From Acidobacteriaceae bacterium (GTDB lineage: Bacteria; Acidobacteriota; Terriglobia; Bryobacterales; Bryobacteraceae), in contig JADCJL010000215.1 of the NCBI GenBank assembly GCA_020247055.1, forward strand, positions 1 through 38,225: a stretch of 38,225 nt of DNA, read 5' to 3'. Under the pieces are notes generated by a model that saw only the letters and a list, made by a program, of their open reading frames with translations, was not told where the DNA came from and did not search any database. A program made the translations under genes and the position numbers. Shown piece after piece: positions 32,106 to 38,225 of the stretch (the first letter of the stretch is position 1; every line of letters begins with the position of its first letter).

Positions 32106-32735
32106 GTGCCAAAATCATCAATCCAACACATTACAGAAGAAAAACTGGAACAGTATCATCTGCAGCAGCTGGCTGAACCGGCGGCGGAGGCCGTCGAAGA
32201 GCATTTGCTGGTCTGTGAACACTGCCGAACGCAACTGGAAGAGTTAGAAGTTTTTACGAAGACATTTCGCGCCGTGGCGCCCATCCTCGGGCGCGAAGAC
32301 GCGCTGGCGGAACGCGGAGGGCTGCGGGAGTGGCTACGCCGGCAGTTCCGAAACCCGATTCCCGCTCTCGCGTTTGGCGCCGTTGCCGCTCTGGCGCTCT
32401 TCGTGGGCCCCATGGCCTGGCGCACAGGTCCGGCCATGGGTCCGGTCGCGGTGGTTCAGCTCGAAGCGATCCGGGCAAACGCCTTTCCGGAGGCTCCCGC
32501 CGGCCGTCCGTTGCAGTTCGGTCTGGAGTTGACCGGTCTGGCGCCTTCGCCCTCGTTCCGGGCCGAAATCACCAACGAGAACGGTCAGTCCCTGTTTACG
32601 CAAACTGTCACCCCGGCCGGCCCTGCCGCCCGTCTCGAACTCGCCGAAGGGTTGCGCGCCGGCCGCTACTGGCTCCGGCTCTACGGCCGCGAGGACAAAG
32701 AACCCGTCCGGGAGTTCGGCTTCACCGTTCGCTAA
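32106..32735 (+). CDS. Orphan zinc-finger anti-sigma-like membrane protein
   Basis: 209 aa from GTG 32106, chosen for the GGAG about 8 nt upstream and the family-like N-terminus SIQHITEEKLEQYHL. His33-x3-Cys37-x2-Cys40 (EHLLVCEHC) is the zf-HC2 anti-sigma zinc motif. A single membrane span follows (about 85-103, ALAFGAVAALALFVGPMAW). The periplasmic part (about 110-209) looks like a beta-sandwich (PLQFGLELTGLAPSPSFRAEI to EFGFTVR). Anti-sigma factors of this type normally sit beside an ECF sigma gene. None is adjacent here, and the 113-nt gap upstream holds only a possible promoter (TATTCT near 32033). It could sense an envelope signal for a distant sigma factor, or be a zf-HC2 protein of another kind. 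Confidence 0.75.
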   Translation: MPKSSIQHITEEKLEQYHLQQLAEPAAEAVEEHLLVCEHCRTQLEELEVFTKTFRAVAPILGREDALAERGGLREWLRRQFRNPIPALAFGAVAALALFVGPMAWRTGPAMGPVAVVQLEAIRANAFPEAPAGRPLQFGLELTGLAPSPSFRAEITNENGQSLFTQTVTPAGPAARLELAEGLRAGRYWLRLYGREDKEPVREFGFTVR

Positions 32736-32738
32736 GCG

Positions 32739-33218
32739 TCACGGTACCGGACCGCTCGCAATCCTCTCCATGAATCGGATCACCCGCAGCGGGTACTGCT
32801 TCCGGGTGGGGTTGTAGGCCCGGAGAATCTCCCGGCTGGTCCGGCCCCGATAAATCGGCGAGTGCGCCAAACGGCTCGCCACGTAGTCAATTCCGGCCGC
32901 AACCGAAGAAAATCGGGTGCGGCCGGAGTTCCATCCGAAGATGTTATTGCGCCGGGCGTGCCGCCCGCCGCCGCTCTCCACCATCGCCAGGGCCGGCAGC
33001 AGCCGCCAGTCAAGACCATACTGGTCCGCCTTTTCGACAAACGCCTGCGCCGAAGCCCCCAGCGGGCTCCCCTGACTGGCGAAGAACGTTCGGAGCGTCT
33101 CGCAGCGGGCGTCTTTCTCGCAATCAACCGGCTCTGCGCCGGCGGCGCCTCCCGCCCCGGCCATCGCCAGGAAGGCGAAACCGGCCGCGAACGCCCGGGT
33201 CGGTAGCAATCCTTCCAT
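32739..33218 (-). CDS. Lysozyme-like/glucosaminidase-family secreted protein
   Basis: 159 aa from ATG 33218. A signal-like N-terminus (LLPTRAFAAGFAFLAMAGAGGAAGA) is followed by a short cysteine-bearing segment (CEKDARCETL). The catalytic-type domain has YGLDWRLLPALAMVESGGGRHARRNNIFGW, with the Glu of AMVESG expected for lysozyme-fold and glucosaminidase enzymes that cut the glycan strand of murein. It is small for a peptidoglycan hydrolase but complete through the C-terminal RVIRFMERIA. A TTG at 33224 is an alternative start. TACTCT lies 7 nt before the ATG. Convergent with the anti-sigma-like gene (3 nt between stops). Confidence 0.7.
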   Translation of the reverse strand: MEGLLPTRAFAAGFAFLAMAGAGGAAGAEPVDCEKDARCETLRTFFASQGSPLGASAQAFVEKADQYGLDWRLLPALAMVESGGGRHARRNNIFGWNSGRTRFSSVAAGIDYVASRLAHSPIYRGRTSREILRAYNPTRKQYPLRVIRFMERIASGPVP

Positions 33219-33225
33219 CCCCAAT

Positions 33226-33231
33226 AGAGTA
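33226..33231 (-). promoter_or_regulatory. -10-like TACTCT, leaderless promoter candidate
   Basis: TACTCT, then 7 nt (ATTGGGG), then ATG at 33218 on the minus strand. The GGGG touching the ATG is too close to be a good Shine-Dalgarno. Confidence 0.35.
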
Positions 33232-33306
33232 CCCCACTAGGAGTACCTCTGTCGGTCCTGGGGCTCCGGCTCCGGCTGCGTGGTACCCTGCGGGTGTAAG
33301 ACCCCT

Positions 33307-34260
33307 ATGGCTCGACTGTTGCCTCTTCTCCTTGCCGCCGCTCTCCCGCTGGCGGCCCAGCTCGTCGTCGTCCTCAACTCGGGCGACGAAATGATCTCGC
33401 TGATCGACCAGAAAACCCGCCGCGAAACCAAGCGCTTCCGCATCGGCAAAGAGCCGCACCACCTGATGGCCACCCCTGACGACAACTACCTCATCGTCGC
33501 CAACGCCGCGTCCAACGACCTCGTCTTCCTCGACCGTGCCACTGGCGACATCAAGAACCGCCTTCGCGATATCGCCGACCCCTATCAGATCGGTTTCAGC
33601 CCCAACGGCCAGTACTTCGTCTCCTGCTCGCTCCGCCTCCACCGGGTCGATCTCTATTCGGGCAAAGACTTCAAACTGCTGCAGCGCCTGCCGGCGAGCA
33701 AAACCCCCAGCCACCTGGCCTACGACAAGGACTCCTCCTTTGTCTTCATCACCCTGCAGGACTCCAACGAACTCCTCGCGATTGACCTCAAAGCCCGGAA
33801 AGAGGCCTGGCGCATGCCCATCGGCCCGCTCCCCTCCGGCATCTGGATGACCCCGGACAACAAACACCTGCTCATCGGCATCATGGGCCGCGACTACGTC
33901 GAAGTCATCGACTGGCGCACCCGCAAGCAGGTCAAGAAGATCGTCACCGGCAAAGGCGCCCACAATTTCATCTCCGCCGGCGACGGTCGCCATGTCTACC
34001 AGTCCAACCGCGTCGACGCCGTCATCACCAAAATCGACCAGGATACCCTCACCGTCGTCGATCGATACCGAGCCCCCGGTGGGCCTGACTGCATGGAACT
34101 CTCCGCCGATAAGAAGGAGCTCTGGTTCACCTCCCGCTTCGCCCGCAAGGTCTCCATCCTCGACCTCGCCACGAAAAAGGTGATCCACCAGATCCCGGTC
34201 GGCAAGTCGCCCCACGGTATCTACCTCGCCAACCACGGCCCCCGGCAGACCTTCCGATGA
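33307..34260 (+). CDS. Secreted YVTN-type beta-propeller protein
   Basis: 317 aa from ATG 33307, which gives a clean signal peptide (MARLLPLLLAAALPLAAQ); the longer frame from 33280 adds residues that do not fit one. The blades have the YVTN pattern: ISLIDQKTRRETKRFRIGKEPHHLMATPD, LVFLDRATGDIKNRLRDI, LLAIDLKARKEAWRMPIGPLPSGIWMTPD and VSILDLATKKVIHQIPVGKSPHGIYLA. These propellers usually act as periplasmic binding or scaffold proteins. The stop overlaps the deacetylase start by 4 nt (ATGA), so a joint role in cell-wall or polysaccharide handling is possible. Confidence 0.8.
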   Translation: MARLLPLLLAAALPLAAQLVVVLNSGDEMISLIDQKTRRETKRFRIGKEPHHLMATPDDNYLIVANAASNDLVFLDRATGDIKNRLRDIADPYQIGFSPNGQYFVSCSLRLHRVDLYSGKDFKLLQRLPASKTPSHLAYDKDSSFVFITLQDSNELLAIDLKARKEAWRMPIGPLPSGIWMTPDNKHLLIGIMGRDYVEVIDWRTRKQVKKIVTGKGAHNFISAGDGRHVYQSNRVDAVITKIDQDTLTVVDRYRAPGGPDCMELSADKKELWFTSRFARKVSILDLATKKVIHQIPVGKSPHGIYLANHGPRQTFR

Positions 34261-34928
34261 GCTTATTGATCCTCGCCGCCACGGTCTACCTCACCATCGA
34301 CACCGGCAACATGGAGCCGGCCGAACAGATCGCCGCCATCCTGCGCAAACACCAGGTAAAGGCCACATTTTTCCTCGCCGACGAAAAGACCAAACGCGGC
34401 GATACCTCGCTCGACCCCGCCTGGGCTCCCTTCTGGCGCGCCCTCGCCGCCGATGGCCACAAGTTCGGCAGCCACACATGGAAACACTCCTACTTCCGCC
34501 GTGATCTCCCCAACGGCAAAGTAGCCTACGTAGCCAAAGCAGGCCCCACCGAACAACTCGACCAAGCCGGCGTCTGCGCCGAACTCCGCCGCGTCGACAC
34601 CCGCTTCCATGAAATGACCGGCCGCCATCTCGACCCCCTCTGGCGTGCCCCCGGCGGCCGCACTACCCCCCGCGTCCTCGCCTTCGCCCAAAAATGCGGC
34701 TTCCGCCACGTCGGCTGGACCGCGCACGGCTTTCTCGGCGACGAACTATCGAGTAAAACCCATCCCAACCGCCGCCTGCTCGCCGATTCGCTCCGCCAGA
34801 TTCAGGATGGCGAGATTCTGCTCCTCCACCTCGGCATCTGGTCCCGCCAGGATCCCTACTGGCCCATGCTCGATCCGCTGCTCGCCGGGCTCAAAAAACG
34901 CGGCTTCCAGTTCGCACTCCTGCCCTAA
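34257..34928 (+). CDS. NodB-type polysaccharide deacetylase with altered motif 1
   Basis: 223 aa. Motif 1 is TIDTG (13-17) where the family has TFDDG: the catalytic-base Asp15 stays, but the metal-binding Asp is Thr16. Motif 2 SHTWKH gives His73 and His77. Motif 3 is WRAPGG (Arg130) and the last motif is LLLHLG. The fold starts almost at residue 10 with only a short hydrophobic lead (MSLLILAATVY), so export is doubtful. NodB enzymes remove acetyl groups from GlcNAc polymers using Zn or Co; the changed metal ligand makes activity uncertain. It overlaps the propeller gene by 4 nt. A start of translation further inside would destroy motif 1. Confidence 0.8.
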   Translation: MSLLILAATVYLTIDTGNMEPAEQIAAILRKHQVKATFFLADEKTKRGDTSLDPAWAPFWRALAADGHKFGSHTWKHSYFRRDLPNGKVAYVAKAGPTEQLDQAGVCAELRRVDTRFHEMTGRHLDPLWRAPGGRTTPRVLAFAQKCGFRHVGWTAHGFLGDELSSKTHPNRRLLADSLRQIQDGEILLLHLGIWSRQDPYWPMLDPLLAGLKKRGFQFALLP

Positions 34929-34953
34929 ACCGGGCCGCGCGCAGCGAAAGAAC

Positions 34954-35043
34954 TGGCGGAGAAGGTGAGATTCGAACTCACGGTACCCTTTCAGGTACGA
35001 CGGTTTTCAAGACCGGTGCCTTAAACCGCTCGGCCACTTCTCC
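34954..35043 (-). tRNA. tRNA-Ser (anticodon UGA), CCA encoded
   Basis: Minus strand. The acceptor GGAGAAG (35043-35037) pairs with CTTCTCC (34964-34958); discriminator G at 34957; CCA at 34956-34954. The anticodon loop CTTGAAAAC contains TGA. A long variable arm (GTACCTGAAAGGGTAC) marks a class II tRNA. Possible -10 box TAAACT ends 18 nt upstream of the mature 5' end. Confidence 0.96.
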
Positions 35044-35063
35044 CCGCCATGAACTTTCTTCAG

Positions 35064-35080
35064 TTTACCCTAATTTACCC
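35064..35080 (+). repeat. Direct repeat TTTACCC x2 between tRNA-Ser and ttcA
   Basis: TTTACCC at 35064-35070 and 35074-35080, 10 nt apart (one helical turn), directly upstream of a perfect TATAAT on the plus strand and over the tRNA-Ser promoter region on the other. Possible activator or repressor half-sites. Confidence 0.35.
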
Positions 35081-35083
35081 AGG

Positions 35084-35089
35084 TATAAT
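35084..35089 (+). promoter_or_regulatory. Consensus -10 TATAAT immediately before ttcA
   Basis: TATAAT ends 8 nt before the TTG start at 35098. The 5' leader would be one or two bases at most. AAAGGG lies too close to the TTG to be an ordinary ribosome site. No good -35 is seen at 17 nt. Confidence 0.55.
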
Positions 35090-35097
35090 AAAAGGGC

Positions 35098-35895
35098 TTG
35101 GAACTCGAAAAGACGCTGCTGCGGAAAGTTGGCGAGGCGATCCGGAAGTACGACATGATTCGCGAAGGCGATCGCGTCGCCGTGGGGCTTTCGGGGGGCA
35201 AGGATTCGGTCACCCTCCTCGAGGCCCTGCTGCTGCTCCAGAAACGGGCTCCGATCCGGTTCGAAGTGGCGGCCTTCACCATTGAGCAGGGCAAGTTTCT
35301 GGCCTCCATTCAGCCGTTTGGCGAGTATCTGCGCTCGCGTGGCGTCGCCTGGGAGTATTTTGAAGATGGTCCCAGTTTCCGCCTGCTCGAGGAGCAGCCG
35401 GATCATGGCTGCGATCTCTGCAGCCGCTTCCGCCGCCGGGCCGTCTACGAAGTCGGCAAGCGCATGGGGGCCAACGTGATCGCCCTTGGTCATACTGCCG
35501 ACGATTTCTGCGAGTCGCTCCTGCGCAACGCCATGTTCACTGGCCGCATGGCCGCCCTGCCCGCCGTCACCTGGAGCGCTGAACGGGATTTCCGGCTCAT
35601 CCGGCCGCTGGTCTTCGTCAGCGAGGAGATCACCACCGCCTACGCCGCCAAACTGACCGCACCGGTCATCCCCTGCGGTTGCTCCCAAAAGACCGGTACG
35701 GTACGCCGCACGCTCCGCGATATCTTCAAGGATCTCGAAGCCGAACACCCGTTTCTAAAGGAAAATTTGCTCTCCGCCATGGGTAACCTCGAGACGTCGC
35801 GTCTGCTCGATCCCCGCTATCTTCCCGCCGACAGCGGCGGTCAGCCTGCCGCTCCCCCGGCTCCGAACCCCTTCCCGATTGTCATGGAGATGTAA
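35098..35895 (+). CDS. ttcA: tRNA 2-thiocytidine synthetase TtcA-like protein (TTG start)
   Basis: 265 aa. The PP-loop SGGKDS (32-37) binds ATP. CDLC (Cys105, Cys108) and the PCGC segment (Cys193) match the cysteines that hold the Fe-S cluster in TtcA, which thiolates C32 of certain tRNAs. GHTADDFCESLLRN and TVRRTLRDIFKDLE are further family blocks. The TTG start is favoured because the residues it adds (MELEKTLLRKVGEAIRKYDM) look like the normal N-terminus, whereas the next ATG at 35155 would remove it. The gene faces away from tRNA-Ser(UGA). Cytoplasmic. The C-terminal tail (GGQPAAPPAPNPFPIV) is a Pro-rich extension. Confidence 0.9.
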   Translation: MELEKTLLRKVGEAIRKYDMIREGDRVAVGLSGGKDSVTLLEALLLLQKRAPIRFEVAAFTIEQGKFLASIQPFGEYLRSRGVAWEYFEDGPSFRLLEEQPDHGCDLCSRFRRRAVYEVGKRMGANVIALGHTADDFCESLLRNAMFTGRMAALPAVTWSAERDFRLIRPLVFVSEEITTAYAAKLTAPVIPCGCSQKTGTVRRTLRDIFKDLEAEHPFLKENLLSAMGNLETSRLLDPRYLPADSGGQPAAPPAPNPFPIVMEM

Positions 35896-36004
35896 CCAAC
35901 TACACGTTGCGGTTCGGGCAACCCTTTGCGACACTAGGGTTTCTTCGATCTCCGTTAAGCCTTTTCTCTGAATCCGATTGCCAAGTAGCACGAACTGAGG
36001 CGCT

Positions 36005-36619
36005 ATGAGATTTCTTCCCAAGGAAGAGAAGTTTTTTGCACAATTCAACAGTCAAACCCGGGCGATAGCCCAGGCCGCGGTCGTTCTCGCCGAAGGCGTC
36101 AGCCAGGGCAACTCTCAACTGAAGCTGATGGCTCCCCGGATCGAGCAGCTTGAGGAAGAGGCCGACGAGGTCCTTCATGAGGTCTTCACCCGGCTCAACC
36201 AGACCTTCATCACTCCGTTCGATCCGGAGGATATTCACTCGCTCTGTTCCCACCTCGATGATGTGATGGACGGCCTTGAAGACGTGGCCCACCGGATCGT
36301 CTCCTACCGGATCGACCCCATCCCGCAGCCGGTCAAGGAGATCTGCCGCCTTTTGCAGGAGTGCTCGGCTGAGGTGAGCAAAGCTGTTGAGGCGCTCGAA
36401 AACATGCCGAACATCCACCGGCACTGCATCGAGATCAACCGACTCGAGGGACAGATCGATACGCTCGTCCGGCAGGCGATCGTCGATCTGTTTGATAACG
36501 AGCCGAACTCGGTGCAGGTCATCAAACTCAAAGAGATTTACGACTATCTCGAAAGCACCGCCGATGCGTGCGAAGATGTCGCCGATGTCCTCCAGGGCAT
36601 CGTTGTAAAGAACAGCTGA
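36005..36619 (+). CDS. DUF47/PhoU-like regulator of PiT transporter
   Basis: 204 aa, all-helical DUF47 (PhoU-related) protein: MRFLPKEEKFFAQFNSQTRAIA, RIEQLEEEADEVLHEVFTRLNQTFITPFDPEDIHSLCSHLDDVMDGLEDVAHRI and IYDYLESTADACEDVADVLQGIVVKNS. This set of blocks is highly characteristic. DUF47 genes almost always precede a PiT phosphate transporter gene, as here (8 nt before pit), and are thought to modulate it. GAGG lies about 5 nt before the ATG. The 109-nt upstream gap contains a weak inverted repeat (AACCCT...AGGGTT, 35920-35941) but no Pho box that I can see. Confidence 0.93.
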   Translation: MRFLPKEEKFFAQFNSQTRAIAQAAVVLAEGVSQGNSQLKLMAPRIEQLEEEADEVLHEVFTRLNQTFITPFDPEDIHSLCSHLDDVMDGLEDVAHRIVSYRIDPIPQPVKEICRLLQECSAEVSKAVEALENMPNIHRHCIEINRLEGQIDTLVRQAIVDLFDNEPNSVQVIKLKEIYDYLESTADACEDVADVLQGIVVKNS

Positions 36620-36627
36620 CGGCCGGC

Positions 36628-37656
36628 ATGGATACCACCCTCGTTCTGGTAGCCCTGATTATCGCGGTCGCGCTGGCCTTTGACTTCATCAACGGTTTTC
36701 ATGACGCGGCCAACTCGGTCGCCACCATTGTCGCCACCCGCGTCCTCAGCCCCTTCCGCGCCGTGGCCTGGGCCGCCTTCTGGAACTTCATCGCGGCGTT
36801 TGCTTTTGAAACCGGCGTGGCCAGCACGGTCGGCAAGGGCATGGTCGACCTCAAGTTCGTGACGCCCTACGTCATCCTCGCCGGACTGGTCGGCGCCATT
36901 GTCTGGGATCTGATTACCTGGTATTGGGGCCTGCCCACCAGCTCCTCGCACGCCCTGCTCGGCGGCTACGGCGGCGCCGCGATGGCCAAGGTCGCCATGA
37001 CGGCCGGCATCGCCCACAGCTTCGATGCGCTCATCTTCAGCGGCTGGTCGAAGACCATCGCCTTCATCCTCATCTCCCCGCTGCTTGGCATGTTGCTTGC
37101 CTACGGCCTGATGATCGCCATCTTCTGGATCTTCCGCAACGCCTCTCCGGTCCGGATGGACCGGTGGTTTTGTACCCTCCAACTGCTCAGTTCCGCCATC
37201 TTCTCCTTCGCCCATGGCACCAACGATGCCCAGAAGACGATGGGCATCATCACGGGTGTCCTGGTCACGGCCGGTTATCTGAACACCTTCGTCGTCCCGG
37301 TGCCGATCATCTTCGCCGCCCACCTCGCCATCGGCCTCGGTACCCTAAGCGGCGGCTGGCGCATCATTAAGACGATGGGTGGCCGCCTGACGCGCCTTCG
37401 CCCCCGCGGCGGCTTCAGCGCCGAAACGGCAGCGGCGATGTCGATCCTGTTCGCCACCTATCTGAAGATGCCGGTCTCGACCACCCACGTCATCGCCGGC
37501 GCCATCGCCGGGGTCGGTTCCATTCAGCGCCTCAAAGCCGTCCGTTGGGGTCTGGCCACCAACATCGTCTGGGCCTGGGTGATGACCATTCCCGCCTCCG
37601 CTCTCGTCGGGGCGCTCGTAATGATCCTTATCCGCGTCCTCGCCGGCAAAGACTGA
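36628..37656 (+). CDS. pit: PiT-family inorganic phosphate transporter
   Basis: 342 aa from ATG 36628 (MDTTLVLVALIIAVALAFD); the longer frame from 36568 overlaps the DUF47 gene and adds only charged residues. The two PiT signature repeats are present: GFHDAANSVATIVATR near residue 23 and FAHGTNDAQKTMGI in the second half. They lie in inverted halves of about five membrane helices each. It imports phosphate (metal-phosphate with cation) across the inner membrane. It forms an operon with the DUF47 gene. Its last 29 nt overlap the end of the convergent YfhO-like gene. Confidence 0.95.
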   Translation: MDTTLVLVALIIAVALAFDFINGFHDAANSVATIVATRVLSPFRAVAWAAFWNFIAAFAFETGVASTVGKGMVDLKFVTPYVILAGLVGAIVWDLITWYWGLPTSSSHALLGGYGGAAMAKVAMTAGIAHSFDALIFSGWSKTIAFILISPLLGMLLAYGLMIAIFWIFRNASPVRMDRWFCTLQLLSSAIFSFAHGTNDAQKTMGIITGVLVTAGYLNTFVVPVPIIFAAHLAIGLGTLSGGWRIIKTMGGRLTRLRPRGGFSAETAAAMSILFATYLKMPVSTTHVIAGAIAGVGSIQRLKAVRWGLATNIVWAWVMTIPASALVGALVMILIRVLAGKD

Positions 37657-38225
37657 CGGCCGCTACCAGGCCGATCACCGTCACCACCAACCCCGCCGTC
37701 AGACTCCACGGCCAGAACCGCATGCTGATCTCGTGGTCGCCCGCGGTCTCGACAAACACCCCCCGCATGCAGCCGTTCACGATCTCGATCCGCGCCGGCC
37801 GCCCGTCCACCGTCGCCGTCCAGCCCGGAAACCAGGTATCGGCCACCACCAAAAGCGCCCGCCCCGCAGTCGCCACCCGCCACGATAACGCCGTGTTCTC
37901 GACGCGCTCGGCCACAATCCGCCCCGCAGCCAGCGGCGTCCGCCCCGTCATCCCCTCCACCATCGCCGCCCCCGCCGCATCAAACCCCGCGGCCCACGCC
38001 CGCTCCGCCGCCGCCAAATCGGCCACCCCCACCGCCTCGCGCACAAAGCGAAACCGCGGCAGTACCCCCGGGTTTTCAAACACCGTCACCCCCTCCCGCG
38101 ACGCGGCCAGCTCCCGATACCCCTTCGCCCCCCGCACCGCCGCCACGCTCTCCGGCTCCTTCGTCAGCAGAAACCGCACCCCCAGCGCCGAAAGCAGCTT
38201 CTGCCGCCCGGCCAGCGCCGCGCCC
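37628..38225 (-). CDS. YfhO-like membrane protein, C-terminal part only
   Basis: Minus frame open to the window edge; about 199 codons visible. The segment near the edge (LLSALGVRFLLTKEPESVAA) is already inside the periplasmic domain. LLVVADTWFPGWTATVDGRPARIEIVN, VFVETAGDHEISMRFWPWS and a final membrane helix (LTAGLVVTVIGLVAAVSLC) match the end of YfhO-family integral membrane proteins, thought to help glycosylate envelope polymers. The possible GTG at 38179 is an internal Val, not a start. The stop lies within the end of pit, a 29-nt convergent overlap. Confidence 0.75.
   Translation of the reverse strand, partial: GAALAGRQKLLSALGVRFLLTKEPESVAAVRGAKGYRELAASREGVTVFENPGVLPRFRFVREAVGVADLAAAERAWAAGFDAAGAAMVEGMTGRTPLAAGRIVAERVENTALSWRVATAGRALLVVADTWFPGWTATVDGRPARIEIVNGCMRGVFVETAGDHEISMRFWPWSLTAGLVVTVIGLVAAVSLCRRGRG

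Noticed and set aside
35896-36004. Pho box before the DUF47-pit operon
   Set aside because: No CTGTCA-type direct repeats found; only a weak 6-bp inverted repeat (35920-35941).
38177-38179. GTG as the start of the YfhO-like gene
   Set aside because: The frame stays open upstream with family-like sequence (LLSALGVRFLL), so the Val is internal and the gene is cut by the window edge.

Overview
The window is high-GC bacterial chromosome with dense, mostly non-overlapping genes. It has no phage, insertion sequence or CRISPR. Very large Oar-type TonB-dependent receptors sit beside PSCyt/PSD1 cytochrome-like proteins and DUF1501 proteins. Acidobacterial-type conserved secreted proteins, DUF1080, DUF362 and several Tat-exported enzymes are also present. 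Together these suggest an Acidobacteriota soil-type organism (Bryobacterales/Solibacter-like). That assignment is inference from gene content, not from a marker gene.

Layout. 1-2518 (minus): a three-gene unit of a Gfo/Idh/MocA oxidoreductase, homoserine kinase (thrB) and a U32-peptidase-like protein cut by the window edge. 2618-4785 (plus): a cytoplasmic GH5-like hydrolase coupled to a Tat-exported DUF362 protein. 4816-4891: tRNA-Lys(UUU). 4894-6696 (minus): a degenerate Ser/Thr kinase fused to a SUMF1-like domain, followed by a small coiled-coil protein. 6731-7909: a D-threonine aldolase/D-serine dehydratase-type PLP enzyme, divergent from the kinase.

8076-19165 (module A): Oar-like receptor, secreted beta-propeller, PSCyt1-PSCyt2-PSD1 protein with two CxxCH sites, DUF1501, Gfo/Idh oxidoreductase and DUF1080 hydrolase. 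19266-28611 (module B): second Oar-like receptor, a strong terminator, PSCyt2-PSD1 protein with one CxxCH site, DUF1501, Cys-less SUMF1 protein, phytase/esterase-like propeller and a conserved hypothetical. 28612-31036 (minus): GMC oxidoreductase plus its Tat-exported gluconate 2-dehydrogenase subunit 3-like partner. 31090-34928: Tat-exported amidohydrolase, zinc-finger anti-sigma-like membrane protein, lysozyme-like protein, YVTN propeller and a NodB-type deacetylase. 34954-35043 (minus): tRNA-Ser(UGA). 35098-37656: TtcA, DUF47 phosphate-transport regulator and PiT transporter. 37628-38225 (minus): the C-terminus of a YfhO-like membrane protein.

How they may work together. The GMC/subunit-3 pair, DUF1080, a Gfo/Idh enzyme and heme-bearing PSCyt proteins resemble the parts of a 3-keto-glycoside route (periplasmic glucoside 3-dehydrogenation, keto-glycoside cleavage, keto-sugar reduction). 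Here two parallel receptor + PSCyt/PSD1 + DUF1501 modules would supply uptake and electron handling. This is the best candidate for an undescribed system. A second signal is that several promoter-proximal genes carry a TAnnnT -10-like hexamer 6-8 nt before the start codon and no Shine-Dalgarno, which suggests leaderless mRNAs.
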